From assembly GCA_016699165.1 (NCBI GenBank), contig CP064963.1:4526001-4590000 (forward strand): a stretch of DNA of 64,000 nt. The letters are read 5' to 3'. The DNA is from Candidatus Melainabacteria bacterium. Its GTDB lineage: Bacteria > Cyanobacteriota > Vampirovibrionia > Obscuribacterales > Obscuribacteraceae. Positions within the stretch are counted from its first letter, which is position 1, and each line of letters starts with the position of its first letter. The notes under the pieces were generated by a model. It worked only from the letters and a program-made list of their open reading frames with translations, had not been told where the DNA came from and ran no database searches. Below, in pieces: positions 1 to 8,924 of this stretch. The position numbers and the translations under genes were made by a program.

Positions 1-312
1 GCTTCAATGATGTTTATGATGAGCGCTTGCAGTACGATATTGCAAACTGTTATCGAAGAAGAAAAACGTGGTCGTGTTATGAGTTTGTTCACGATGGCAT
101 TCATGGGAACTGCACCAATTGGTGGTCTCATAGGTGGTGCGGCGGCTAACCATTATGGGTATCATGCCACTATTCTTTGTGCAGGAATTTATTGTCTTGT
201 TGTGTCTCTTGTGTTTGGTTCCAAAATGCCTGAGTTGAGAAAACAATCAAAGCCTATTTATATAGAAAAAGGATTGTTGCAGGCTGAAGATGAAATTGAC
301 ATTTTGACTTAG
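1..312 (+). CDS. MFS transporter, C-terminal fragment (5' end outside window)
   Basis: The frame is open from base 1 to a TAG at 310-312, so this is the tail of a gene beginning upstream. The visible residues hold two hydrophobic segments separated by a charged loop containing EEEKRGRVMS, followed by a Gly-rich helix (APIGGLIGGAAANHYG). The RGRVMS loop and the glycine-rich helix are typical of drug or siderophore exporters of the MFS_3/EntS kind, where they lie late in the 12-helix fold. The tail is hydrophilic and acidic. Family membership is fairly clear; the substrate cannot be told. It converges on the leftward gene that ends at 323. Confidence 0.75.
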   Translation, partial: ASMMFMMSACSTILQTVIEEEKRGRVMSLFTMAFMGTAPIGGLIGGAAANHYGYHATILCAGIYCLVVSLVFGSKMPELRKQSKPIYIEKGLLQAEDEIDILT

Positions 313-322
313 TTAGGTTCAA

Positions 323-1303
323 CTAGAGTGAAAGTTTGCGTCGAACATAATTGCGCGTGTTTGCAAACTGAGAGCCGATAGTTAGAGCTGAGCGAGTTCT
401 TGAGCCAAGCAAATATGCTGCCACTTCGGCTTGTTGTTCTTGCGCGCTTGCTTCTGTGTTTCTTGTGTAAATACGCAAAAATTCTTTTGTTTCAGGGGTG
501 ATTGTATCTATGTCTTGTTTGAGCAGTTCCATGTACTCTCTGTCGTTTGCATAGTTTTCTTGACAGTTGTTAATGGCATGGCCAATTTCATGCATGAGAT
601 TATTTATCATGTCAGAGACTAGGCGCTTGGGTCCAAGCTTGGTACCTTCTGTGGTGGCATACTCGTAGATATAAATATCTTGATTATAAGTGCGTCCGTT
701 TTCTTGTGACAGCGGCAATTTTGTCTCGACTGTTTTTTGAGTTGTTTTCAACGCTTCGGGAAATTTGTCGGTGGCGTTGGGGGCAATATAAATTACCGTT
801 CCTGCCTTGTCGAGCATTCGATAAATGTGAGCGGGAAGGCGCATAATCACATGCTTAGCTGTATTCACAACGTCGCTCGATACAGTAGGATGTCCAAAAG
901 CTGGTGGGATAACCACAATTCGCTCGCGTAAAGGAAGTGCTTTTAAAGCGTCTTGTGCTGTTTTAGGCGAGGTATAACCTTGTAGATGACGCGAAAGTGC
1001 ATCAGCAGACAATTTTGCGTATTGAGAATTTGGTGCTAATTCAACCACCTTTTTGTAAAATGTAATGGCTTTATTGATTTCGCCCAAATGCTCAAAACTA
1101 TTGGCTGCATAATAAAAGGCTGCTTGTTTTTTCGGCTCTTTTTTAGTTTGACTGATTAAGTGAGGTAAGGCGTTTTCATAGTTTTTTTGCTTAAATAAAG
1201 CAATGCCCAATTCAAGTTCCTGTTCGTCTGCACTTGCCCAAGAAGGCAAAGAAAAAGTGAATAAGGCAATAATGGTCAGAAGTGTTCTTGGTGAATTTTT
1301 CAT
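323..1303 (-). CDS. Secreted TPR protein with HEIGH zinc-metallopeptidase motif
   Basis: The 326-residue protein starts with a signal peptide (about residues 1-25, ending SWASA). Residues about 27-105 read as TPR-like helical repeats. The rest carries an HExxH zincin motif, HEIGH at 238-242, and a plausible third zinc ligand, E293 in QQAEVAAY, 51 residues after the second His. That spacing and the AE-hydrophobic context resemble the anthrax-lethal-factor-like (ATLF) class, but this is only a resemblance judged by eye. It probably acts outside the inner membrane as a protease or degenerate protease. It is the last gene of a leftward operon, 5 bases after the DsbA/FrnE-like gene. Zincin assignment is good; subfamily is uncertain. 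Confidence 0.65.
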   Translation of the reverse strand: MKNSPRTLLTIIALFTFSLPSWASADEQELELGIALFKQKNYENALPHLISQTKKEPKKQAAFYYAANSFEHLGEINKAITFYKKVVELAPNSQYAKLSADALSRHLQGYTSPKTAQDALKALPLRERIVVIPPAFGHPTVSSDVVNTAKHVIMRLPAHIYRMLDKAGTVIYIAPNATDKFPEALKTTQKTVETKLPLSQENGRTYNQDIYIYEYATTEGTKLGPKRLVSDMINNLMHEIGHAINNCQENYANDREYMELLKQDIDTITPETKEFLRIYTRNTEASAQEQQAEVAAYLLGSRTRSALTIGSQFANTRNYVRRKLSL

Positions 1304-1308
1304 GAGAC

Positions 1309-1920
1309 TTAAATTGCAGAATTTAATATGTCCTTGATAGTAGAAGGACTTTGAGCACCACTGAAAGCCAGTTTTGAATTTATCACGAAAGCTGGAACAG
1401 CATTCACGTTTGAATTTGAAGCAACTGCAAGTTCGCTGTCCAGGTCGTGTTGCGATTCTTCGCTTGCTAAATAGCTCAATACATCATCGCTGTTTAGGAC
1501 GTGCTTGCCCGCGATTTCAGCTAGAACATTTTTATCACCGATATCTTGATTTAAACAAAAATATGCTTGGAACAAAGATTCCATCAAATCATTTTGATTG
1601 CATTTTTTCTCACTAAATAAAACCAGTTTGTGACCTAAAACTGTGTTGGGTGAGCGGTCATTGAATTTAAAATCAATGCCACATGTTTTGCCTGCTTCAC
1701 TAACCTGCAAGTCGAGCGTGTCGCTATATTCAAGACTGCCGAATTTTTGAATTCTATATACTTTGCGCTCCATGCCACTTTCGGGCATAGCTCTGTTTAA
1801 TACGAATGGCTTCCAGACAATTGGAAAAGATTGCTCTATCGATTTGAGTGCTTCTTCCAGGCGTCGTTTGCCGATGAAACACCATGGGCAAATGAGGTCT
1901 GAGAAAATTTCCAGTTTCAC
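1309..1920 (-). CDS. DsbA-family oxidoreductase (FrnE-like)
   Basis: The 203-residue protein begins with a thioredoxin-fold strand and a CPWC active site at residues 11-14 (SDLICPWCFIGKRRLEEAL), the hallmark of the DsbA/FrnE branch, with the helical insertion expected in the middle and the cis-Pro region VNAVPAFVIN near the C-terminus. There is no signal peptide, so a cytoplasmic FrnE-like dithiol oxidoreductase is more likely than periplasmic DsbA. The start is GTG at 1918-1920, one base after the stop of the upstream gene, which suggests translational coupling. FrnE relatives have been linked to oxidative stress and polyketide chemistry; the partner here is unknown. Confidence 0.85.
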   Translation of the reverse strand: MKLEIFSDLICPWCFIGKRRLEEALKSIEQSFPIVWKPFVLNRAMPESGMERKVYRIQKFGSLEYSDTLDLQVSEAGKTCGIDFKFNDRSPNTVLGHKLVLFSEKKCNQNDLMESLFQAYFCLNQDIGDKNVLAEIAGKHVLNSDDVLSYLASEESQHDLDSELAVASNSNVNAVPAFVINSKLAFSGAQSPSTIKDILNSAI

Positions 1921-1921
1921 G

Positions 1922-2569
1922 TTATTCCATTATAATCGTCGGAGGATTAGAACTGCCTGTTCTATCTTTAATGGGTGCTGTCAATTGATTGAGTGTGGGC
2001 ATGGCTGGCTGACCTTGGTGTACGTAAACACGCGGGTCTTGTCCTGCAGGGAGATCACCTGCAAGGCTTGAATCAACATCGCCTGGTAGTGGCTCGTCCG
2101 AAATTGGAAAGCCGACTGCTTCTGAGGCGCGAATAAAACCGTTCTCTAATTTTTGAACAAAAGTGTGGTGAGGTTTTTGTGCGTTAGTATCTTGGGTGAT
2201 ACCATAACTTGTGCCACCTTGTGAAGTTTGTGCAGAGATTGGATTTCTATTAGGACTGGCGTTGAGATCGCCTTTGAACCTGACAACCTCGGCTTGGTTC
2301 TCCAAATCTTTGTCACGGTCTATAACTTCTTGCCACGACTTGGTTTGATGTCTTGAAGGCATCTTAATCACTTTGTCGCCTCTGATACTTGCTTCTTCCA
2401 TTCGAGTTGGATCGATTACTGCTCCAGAGTTTAGAAACTGGTAAACGTCGGTACCATCAATCACTCCAGATGCTCCGGGATCACTTTGTGTTTGCGCTTG
2501 CAGACCAGATAATTGTGATTGGGCGGCGATTGTCGCAAGAACTATTAACCAGTGATAAGGTTTGACCAC
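1922..2569 (-). CDS. Secreted protein of unknown function
   Basis: I do not recognise this 215-residue protein. It begins at a GTG with a good upstream GAGGGA ribosome site and has a short signal peptide (hydrophobic stretch WLIVLATIAA, then QLSGLQAQ). The mature part is polar, rich in D, Q, P and S, has no cysteines or further membrane segments, and ends in a Pro/Asn-rich tail (SSNPPTIIME). It is the first gene of the leftward operon with the FrnE-like oxidoreductase and the TPR-zincin protein, and it diverges from the TolC-like gene at 2758. Confidence 0.6.
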   Translation of the reverse strand: MVKPYHWLIVLATIAAQSQLSGLQAQTQSDPGASGVIDGTDVYQFLNSGAVIDPTRMEEASIRGDKVIKMPSRHQTKSWQEVIDRDKDLENQAEVVRFKGDLNASPNRNPISAQTSQGGTSYGITQDTNAQKPHHTFVQKLENGFIRASEAVGFPISDEPLPGDVDSSLAGDLPAGQDPRVYVHQGQPAMPTLNQLTAPIKDRTGSSNPPTIIME

Positions 2570-2676
2570 GATTTTTCCCTCGAATGTGCTTGGTCTTTAT
2601 AACACAAAAAACCTTGAGGGCACAGGAATTAGACGAACTCTAAATCAACCTGAAAGAACTATAAGACTTGCACTGT

Positions 2677-2705
2677 TTGACTTCATCGTTGCTATCACAT
2701 AATAA
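2677..2705 (+). promoter_or_regulatory. Sigma70-type promoter for the efflux operon
   Basis: TTGACT at 2677-2682 and TAATAA at 2700-2705 are separated by exactly 17 bases, close to the consensus -35/-10 arrangement. Transcription would begin near 2712, about 45 bases before the ATG at 2758. This placement also argues against the longer reading frame that would start at 2668, which would lie upstream of the transcript. Confidence 0.6.
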
Positions 2706-2757
2706 ACACACATTGGTGTTACACTTTGGCGTGGAATCCCGATCTAGGCTCAAACAC

Positions 2758-4428
2758 ATGAGCAATCATTTTTCAAAATTCGTACTAAGTAGCGGTTTGT
2801 GCATGATGCTTGCATCAAGTACCCAAGCGAGCGCGCAAGATGTCAAGTCGGGCGGCGTACCGAGTAATGTGCCCAATGATGCCTCATTGACCACGGACGA
2901 TGGCACCGCTCTGCGTCAGTTGGAAAAGCAGGAAGCGGCCGATACGTCACTAAATCCTCCGGCCGATTTAAAAATTACACCTCCGCCTAAATTGCCACCA
3001 CGTGTATCCGGCTCGCACGAACAACACAAAAGTATGCCGCTTGGTCGTATTCATACCGCGGGACTGATTAAGGTTGAAGCGCTCAATCCTATAAGACTGG
3101 AAGCGAATTACACTGAGCCAATAACTCTAAAGCAAGCTCTGACTCATGCGCTTGAGCACAACCTTGCAATTGGAATTAATAAACAGACTTATCAAAGTTC
3201 AATTTATAACTTTGCAGGGGCACTTGCGGGATACTTACCCAACTCGCAGACCGTATACGGCAACACGCATACTACTATTCAGCCGCATACTCACACAACT
3301 TCAGACGTTTTTTCGCAGAGTGTTAACTTCCCTCTCTTTCAAGGTGGTCGCATCACATATGGTGCTATCGGAAGTTATGATCGAATGAAAGCTTCGCGCC
3401 AACAATTAGGCGCATCTATCAATGACACTTTGTTGCAGGTCTATCAAGACTACACAAATTGTGTTTTGCAAAGAGTGCTACTTCGAATTCGAATCAAAGC
3501 AGTCGAGGTAGATCAAGAGCAATTACGTCTCAATGAGCGTTTGTATGAAACTGGTGTTGGTACCAAACTGGCTGTCATGCAAGCACGCACTCAATTGTCC
3601 CTTGATCAGCAGGCACTTTTGTTGCAACAGCAAACGGTGCGTCAAGCAGGTTTGCAATTGGCGTTCGACCTGAACATGCCACTTAGTGGAGATTATATTC
3701 CTTTAGAAGATAGAGCGGCTGAAAGTGCACTCTTTCGCACCGATATATCTATAGATAGTTTATTGGGTCAGGCTCTGGTGCACAGACCAGAATTGCGTCA
3801 ATATGAATATCTGAGACTGGCTGCTAATCGCAATATTCAGTTGGCGGCTGCACCTCTTTATCCAGTTGCTCAATATACTCTCAACTATAACTATCAAAGC
3901 ACAAGCATTGTCACAAACGCTCCCACTGCAACCACTTCCACCGCAGGTGTGGGGCAGTTCGGTGGAACGTTCAATACTTTGTCGTCTGCCTTCAATCTTG
4001 GTTGGTCAATGCCCAATTTAGGTATGGCCAGTGCTGCCAACATTCTTGCTGGAAGAGCAATCGCCAGACAATCGATGTTGCAGTTAAATCAAGTGTTGCT
4101 CAATATTCAACAACAGGTTCGCTCTTCGTATATAACAATGCGCACAGCTCATGAAAATATCGACGTGGCAGCTGTTGGAGTTGAATCGTCTACTGAGGAA
4201 TTGCATCTGGCAAGAATTCGATTGGAAGCAGGTGTAGCCACTTATCTAGATTTGCTCACCGCCCAAAGAGATCATATTCAAACACTGACCAATCAAGCCC
4301 AAGCAATTATTGCTTCTAATCAGGCTCAAGCGCAATTGCTTCATGATACTGGTTTGATCTCGGTGGATACACTGACAAAAGGCGAAAATCAACCTATCGG
4401 ACTATTGCCTTCAAACAAGGTTAACTAG
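2758..4428 (+). CDS. TolC-like outer membrane efflux protein (first paralogue)
   Basis: Outer-membrane factor of the OEP/TolC family, which would form the exit duct of the MacA-MacB-type pump encoded downstream. I start it at ATG 2758 (556 residues) because a signal peptide (MSNHFSKFVLSSGLCMMLAS, cleaved after ASA) begins there and a promoter lies just before it. A proline-rich linker precedes two OEP repeats, each with long coiled helices, including the repeat pair LRIRIKAVEVDQEQLRLNERLYETGVG and the C-terminal LARIRLEAGVATYLDLLTAQRD. It is closely related to the next gene, which starts 2 bases after its stop, implying tandem duplication. Confidence 0.85.
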   Translation: MSNHFSKFVLSSGLCMMLASSTQASAQDVKSGGVPSNVPNDASLTTDDGTALRQLEKQEAADTSLNPPADLKITPPPKLPPRVSGSHEQHKSMPLGRIHTAGLIKVEALNPIRLEANYTEPITLKQALTHALEHNLAIGINKQTYQSSIYNFAGALAGYLPNSQTVYGNTHTTIQPHTHTTSDVFSQSVNFPLFQGGRITYGAIGSYDRMKASRQQLGASINDTLLQVYQDYTNCVLQRVLLRIRIKAVEVDQEQLRLNERLYETGVGTKLAVMQARTQLSLDQQALLLQQQTVRQAGLQLAFDLNMPLSGDYIPLEDRAAESALFRTDISIDSLLGQALVHRPELRQYEYLRLAANRNIQLAAAPLYPVAQYTLNYNYQSTSIVTNAPTATTSTAGVGQFGGTFNTLSSAFNLGWSMPNLGMASAANILAGRAIARQSMLQLNQVLLNIQQQVRSSYITMRTAHENIDVAAVGVESSTEELHLARIRLEAGVATYLDLLTAQRDHIQTLTNQAQAIIASNQAQAQLLHDTGLISVDTLTKGENQPIGLLPSNKVN

Positions 4429-4430
4429 TT

Positions 4431-6548
4431 ATGTTGACTGAGTTGAGAGCAAAGAAAAACAAAGCAGTGTTGCTCAGCCTCACATTGATTTTGGCAATGA
4501 GCAATTTATCCGTTATGGCTCAAACGCCTCAACCTTCTTCCACTCAGCCTTCAGTTACACCAACTGGAATTTCAACTGGACAGTCAATTAGTCCTGCACC
4601 ATCTGTGACACCATCGCCGCAGCAAAATATTCAAAGCGATGTATCAAACACAGCAAACCCGTCGAATCCGACAAGCCCAACAACAGATTCAATTATTCCG
4701 CCACCATTAAAAGATGTTCCCACTGCTCAAAATATTGAAGACGGACAATTGAATCCAGCATTGCGTCCGCTCAATCCGGTTGCACCGTTGTCTCGCGAAT
4801 TGACTGATACTAATTATTTTGGTCAGCATGACATGAATCGATCTTTTCCTCTGGGTTATATTCACAAAGACAGTCTGGTTAAGGTCGAGAGTCTCAATCC
4901 ATTCAGGCTGGAAGCCACTTACAGTGAACCCATTTCTTTGAAGCAAGCACTTGATCATGCGTTGACTAATAATCTTGCAATCAAAATAAACAACGAGACT
5001 TACCAAGCAAATAAGTATTCGTTTTTTAGTGCGCTTGCTGGATATCTGCCAAGTTACAATGCCAATTATGTATACTCTCTTGCAAAAGTGCAGCCGGACA
5101 CTAGTTCGAGTTCCAATATTTTTTCTACTGGTGTCAGTCTGCCAACTTTTCAAGGTGGTGGCATTTTGTATACCACTTTGTCTAATCTGTATCGCATGAA
5201 AGCGGCACGCGCTCAGTATCAGACTTCTATCAATGATACTTTGATGAATGTATATACAGCTTATACAAATGCAATTTTGCAACGAGCATTATTGCGCATT
5301 CGCATCAAAGCGGTCGAAGTAGACGAAGAACAATTACGTCTCAACGATAGACTTTATGAAAATGGTGTGGGCACTAAGCTTGAAGTAATGCAAGCGCGCA
5401 CTCAGTTATCGATAGACCAGCAAGCTTTGTTGCAACAACAAGTAAATGTGCGCCAGGCCGGTCTTCAACTGGCATTTACATTGAACTTTCCACTTACTGT
5501 TGATTTAGTTCCAGTAGAGACATCTGTTGCTGAAGTAGAAATTTATGACGAAAAGCTAGGCATCAACACTATTTTAAATACTGCTCTCAAATCAAGACCT
5601 GAATTGAGACAATATGAATATTTGCGTCTGGCTGCTAATCGAAACATTCAAGTAGCTGCCTCATCGCTTTATCCCACAGTTGGCTGGAACATCAACTATA
5701 CATTTCAAGATACCAACGTCACAGGCTCCGCTCCCAGAGGTGGTCTTGCCAGTGCTGCCAGTGCCCCGCGCGCAGGTATAAGTAGAGTGAGCTCACCAAT
5801 TACAAGCCCTGCTATTTTTAGTACCCAAGCCGGCAGCCCAGTGGTGAACGGTGCTTCGACTGGTGTTTCACAAATAACACCAGGTACAGGTGGGCTCAGT
5901 GTCACGCCGGGTACTTCAAATACAACTCTTGGAACGACTACTTCAGCTGCCACTACAGCCGGTACCGGAACTACGGTTGTCACCACCGGTTCTGGTTTGT
6001 CTACTGGAGTTGGCGGCGCTTTTGGAACGACTGGACAAACAGTGGTTGGTGGTAGTAACCCTGCCAGTATCGGTATTTTTGGTGGCACTGTAAGCAGTAT
6101 CTCGGCTGGTTTTAATATCAACTGGTCACTTGGAAATTTGGGCGTTTCAACCGTGGCGTCAATTTTGTCTTCGCGAGCAGTGGCTCGCCAGGCACTTTTG
6201 CAAGCAAATCAGGTTTTACTCGAAGTGCAACAACAAGTGCGTGACTCGTACATTAATATGAAAACAGCGCACGAAAATATTGATGTGGCATCAGTGGGTG
6301 TTGTTTCCTCACGCGAAGAATTGCGACTTGCGCGTATGCGTCTTGAAAATGGAATTAATACCTATCTTGATTTGCTCACTGCTCAGCGCGACTATATAAA
6401 TACGCTGGTCAACCATGCTCAAGCCATTATTAGTTCGAATCAGGCGCAAGCACAATTGCTTCATGACACTGGTGCAATTACCGTGGAAACACTGACAAAA
6501 GATGCTAACAAACAGCCGATTGGTCTTACGCCACAGTCGATTAACTAA
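4431..6548 (+). CDS. TolC-like outer membrane efflux protein (second paralogue, with low-complexity insert)
   Basis: Second OEP/TolC-family gene, 705 residues, clearly paralogous to its upstream neighbour across both OEP repeats (LRIRIKAVEVDEEQLRLNDRL; LARMRLENGINTYLDLLTAQRD). It has a signal peptide (hydrophobic segment LLSLTLILAMSNLSVMAQ) and a Pro/Ser/Thr-rich N-terminal linker. Unlike the first copy, it carries an insertion of about 115 residues (about 434-549, bases about 5735-6080) made almost entirely of Gly, Thr, Ala, Ser and Val, at the place of the second barrel-strand pair, so likely in a surface loop. The 2-base spacing from gene one indicates one operon. Confidence 0.85.
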   Translation: MLTELRAKKNKAVLLSLTLILAMSNLSVMAQTPQPSSTQPSVTPTGISTGQSISPAPSVTPSPQQNIQSDVSNTANPSNPTSPTTDSIIPPPLKDVPTAQNIEDGQLNPALRPLNPVAPLSRELTDTNYFGQHDMNRSFPLGYIHKDSLVKVESLNPFRLEATYSEPISLKQALDHALTNNLAIKINNETYQANKYSFFSALAGYLPSYNANYVYSLAKVQPDTSSSSNIFSTGVSLPTFQGGGILYTTLSNLYRMKAARAQYQTSINDTLMNVYTAYTNAILQRALLRIRIKAVEVDEEQLRLNDRLYENGVGTKLEVMQARTQLSIDQQALLQQQVNVRQAGLQLAFTLNFPLTVDLVPVETSVAEVEIYDEKLGINTILNTALKSRPELRQYEYLRLAANRNIQVAASSLYPTVGWNINYTFQDTNVTGSAPRGGLASAASAPRAGISRVSSPITSPAIFSTQAGSPVVNGASTGVSQITPGTGGLSVTPGTSNTTLGTTTSAATTAGTGTTVVTTGSGLSTGVGGAFGTTGQTVVGGSNPASIGIFGGTVSSISAGFNINWSLGNLGVSTVASILSSRAVARQALLQANQVLLEVQQQVRDSYINMKTAHENIDVASVGVVSSREELRLARMRLENGINTYLDLLTAQRDYINTLVNHAQAIISSNQAQAQLLHDTGAITVETLTKDANKQPIGLTPQSIN

Positions 6549-6565
6549 AAATTTCGAACTCTATA

Positions 6566-6892
6566 TTAAGGATTGATTCTGGTAGAGGCGACGCTCGAAT
6601 GAATCGGTCCAATTATTTTCATTTCGGGAAAAGTGCCTACAGGCATCTCGACAGAGGCGCCGGCAATTTTTTCGCCTTCGCGCACAAACACTAAACCTTG
6701 CGATATATCGCCCGGCCACAAGACTCTTTTTCCAAAACGCTCAGAAATATTTTCTCTGCGTTGCTCATCTGAGCCATATCGCTCCAGAATGGGACCCTTT
6801 TGATTTTTCAGGTCTCTGATGGTCGGATATGCGCCAATTGTCACTCCAGCAACAACTGCTGCGTTGGTTTCTTTGACGAAAGCTTTTTTCAT
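6566..6892 (-). pseudogene. C-terminal half of a frame-broken secreted protein
   Basis: This frame holds the downstream half of the gene whose first half is read at 6765-7307. The ATG at 6890-6892 is probably not a real start: it lies just after an eight-A run in the coding strand (6898-6905), and removing one A joins the frames to read SVEKKISMKKAFVKETNAAV without interruption. The 108 residues read coherently, with an Ala/Val/Gly-rich stretch (AAVVAGVTIGAYPTI), then a charged segment and a beta-rich end (GDISQGLVFV). I do not recognise the family. It converges on the second TolC paralogue with a 17-base gap. Confidence 0.55.
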
Positions 6893-7307
6893 AGAGATTT
6901 TTTTTCTCTACAGATGCAATGGCAGGAATATTCTGCCCTGCAGCATGTAAAACCGCTTTTTCACCGTCGAACATCAATGGCGTATTTGAGTTGTTTTGCA
7001 CTTCTATTTTGATGCCCACAAGATCTGGCTCTCGTTTAACCGGCTCGCTTACCGCACTAAATTGAATCACTTGGCGCAATTCGTCCAGACTTGGCGGCGG
7101 GGGCACTTTATCGCGTCCGATTGGTGTAATGGTCGCGCTTGAGTCAGTGTCTTTTATGAGCGGTGTTTTGACTGATTCTGAGGGTTTATTAGTGTCGATG
7201 GCAGGGCGCAAAAGCGGAGCGTCATCCTGGGACAATGCAGGCTTGCAAAGGCTGAGAGCCATAAGTGCGCTAATAGTGAGACTTGATGCTAACTTGGTAT
7301 TGAACAT
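6765..7307 (-). pseudogene. N-terminal half of a frame-broken secreted protein
   Basis: Begins at ATG 7305-7307 with a signal peptide (about residues 1-26, ending PALSQ), followed by a Pro-rich linker (DKVPPPPSLDELRQ) and a beta-rich domain (LVGIKIEVQNNSNTPLMFDG) that resembles small immunoglobulin-like periplasmic domains only in a general way. After SVEKK the frame runs into Ser/Arg-rich sequence that looks like out-of-frame coding, while the other frame continues sensibly, so only about residues 1-136 are authentic. The break coincides with an eight-A run at 6898-6905. It lies opposite the efflux genes and diverges from the MacA-like gene. Function unknown. Confidence 0.55.
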
Positions 7308-7394
7308 GAGATTCCGGGGAACAAAGTCGTTTCAGTAAATGTCTAGTTTATACTAGGTTAGGACAAATCTTGAAAGAGCGGTTGTTTCACTAAA

Positions 7395-7736
7395 TTGAGT
7401 CAAGAAATAATTACTAAATCGGGCAAAATGACGAAGCCAAAGTCGAAAAAATTGAAGCTCGGCCTCACTATCGCCGTTGTCAGTATATTGGTTGTAGGAG
7501 GCGGATATTTCGCTTATGACCAATTTGCTAAACCCAAAGATTCAGGCAAACGCAACGCCATAGCCGTTAAGCGCGCTGATGTTGACCTTGCTGTATTAGC
7601 CACAGGAACCATTCGTCCTGAACAAGATGTAAAAATTAGTCCCAAGCAAACCGGGCTTTTGAAGTCACTTTTAGTAAAGCAAGGCGACAGAGTTAAAAAG
7701 GCGAAATTATCGCCACGATGGATGACAGCAATTTAG
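7395..7736 (+). pseudogene. MacA/HlyD-type adaptor, N-terminal part (frame-broken)
   Basis: N-terminal part of a periplasmic adaptor (membrane fusion protein). A basic N-terminus is followed by one membrane anchor (LGLTIAVVSILVVGGGYFAY), then the first lipoyl half (VLATGTIRPEQDVKISPKQT; LLVKQGDRVKK). The frame should continue as KGEIIATMDDSNL but shifts at a five-A run (7695-7699) and stops at 7736; one extra A, or a -1 ribosomal shift at T-AAA-AAG, would restore it. The outermost start is TTG 7395; ATG 7428, which gives the usual short basic N-terminus, is at least as likely. It diverges from the gene starting at 7307. Confidence 0.7.
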
Positions 7737-8917
7737 TTGGTCAAGTCGAGGCTGCTCGCGGCGCTTATAACTCGGCCCACGAAAATTATCTCAAAATGAA
7801 AAATGGAAACAGACCTCAAGAAGTGGCCGCTTCGCATTTTCAACAGCAACGTGCTTCAAAAGTGGTGCAAGGTGGACATCAAAACGTTCGGCGGCTGGAA
7901 GCGCAAATTTCAGCAATGGAAAGCCAGTTGAAGCGCGATGAAATGTTTGCACAAAGACAAGCCGCTCTTGCCAAAGAAGGAGCAGTGGCAGATCAAGCGC
8001 GAATGGATGCTTTTACCGCCGCTGAGGTTACGCGCTCAAACTTGAATGCTGCAAGACGCGAAATTCAACAAGCTAAATCTACTGCTGCTCAAAACGAGTC
8101 TGAGTTTAATGCGTCCAAAGAACAATTCCAAATGATGAAATCCGGTTTTCGCAAAGAAGAAATTGCCGGAGCCAGATACGCCGCTGATCAAGCTCGCGGG
8201 AATCTTATCTATCAAGAAAGTCTGCTTGCTGATACCAAAATTAGAGCCCCCTTTGATGGTGTCATTACCCAAAAGTATGCAGATGCAGGATCGATTGTGA
8301 CCCCGACTACTTCGGCTGCTACTACATCTGCAACATCGAGTTCGATTGTTTCGCTTGCAGGACGGCTTGAAATGGTGGCACAAGTTTCAGAATCGAATAT
8401 TCCAAAAATAAAAATCGGTCAAGAAGTGGACATCACAGCCACAGCTCATCCAGGAAAAGTTTTTCACGGAAAAGTAACTCAAATAGCTCCTGCTGCAATT
8501 GTTACTCAAAACGTTACCACGTTTGAAGTGCATGCAAGTCTAGATAAAGAATCGGAAGGACATTTGCTTGCCGGAATGAATATTAGCTCTAGATTTTCGA
8601 TGGGCAAACTGCACGATGTGTTGACTGTGCCAACTGCTGCAATTGTGTCCAAAGAAGGCAAAATGGGTGTTTATGTTCCATCTGAAGATGGTGATTCAAA
8701 GTTCAAAGAATTGAAACTTGGTCCCAGCGTCGATGAAATTACAGTTGTAGAAAAGGGTTTGTCTGATGGAGACAAAATTCTGCTTGGTTTATCTAAAGCA
8801 CAGCTGGCTAAAGAAGGTTATGCCGCACAAGATCCGATGAAACGTGGCGGCGCTGGATTAAGTGGAGGCGCTGGCATGATGGGCGGCGGCAGAGGAATGC
8901 GCGGTCTAGGGAGATAG
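7718..8917 (+). pseudogene. MacA/HlyD-type adaptor, main part (frame-broken)
   Basis: This frame carries the rest of the adaptor: a long alpha-helical hairpin rich in Q, A and R (about residues 10-140), the second lipoyl half (LADTKIRAPFDGVITQKYAD), a beta-barrel (VSESNIPKIKIGQEVDI), and a C-terminal membrane-proximal domain (DVLTVPTAAIVSKEGKMGVYV), ending in a Gly/Met-rich tail. The ATG at 7718 is internal to the lipoyl domain and in-frame upstream codons read KGEIIAT, so it is unlikely to be the natural start. It would bridge the MacB-like permease encoded 7 bases downstream to the TolC paralogues. Whether the pump works depends on the frameshift being real. Confidence 0.75.
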
Positions 8918-8924
8918 GTGAAGA

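Noticed and set aside
2668..2757. Upstream extension of the first TolC-like gene to ATG 2668
   Set aside because: A near-consensus promoter lies at 2677-2705, downstream of that ATG, and a proper signal peptide begins only at 2758.
4707..5282. Long minus-strand frame inside the second TolC-like gene
   Set aside because: It lies wholly within a well-supported gene, has no signal or domain, and its composition is that of a shadow frame.
5705..6121. Minus-strand frame of 138 codons rich in Val and Pro
   Set aside because: It is the reverse complement of the Gly/Thr-rich insert of the TolC paralogue, which explains its low complexity.
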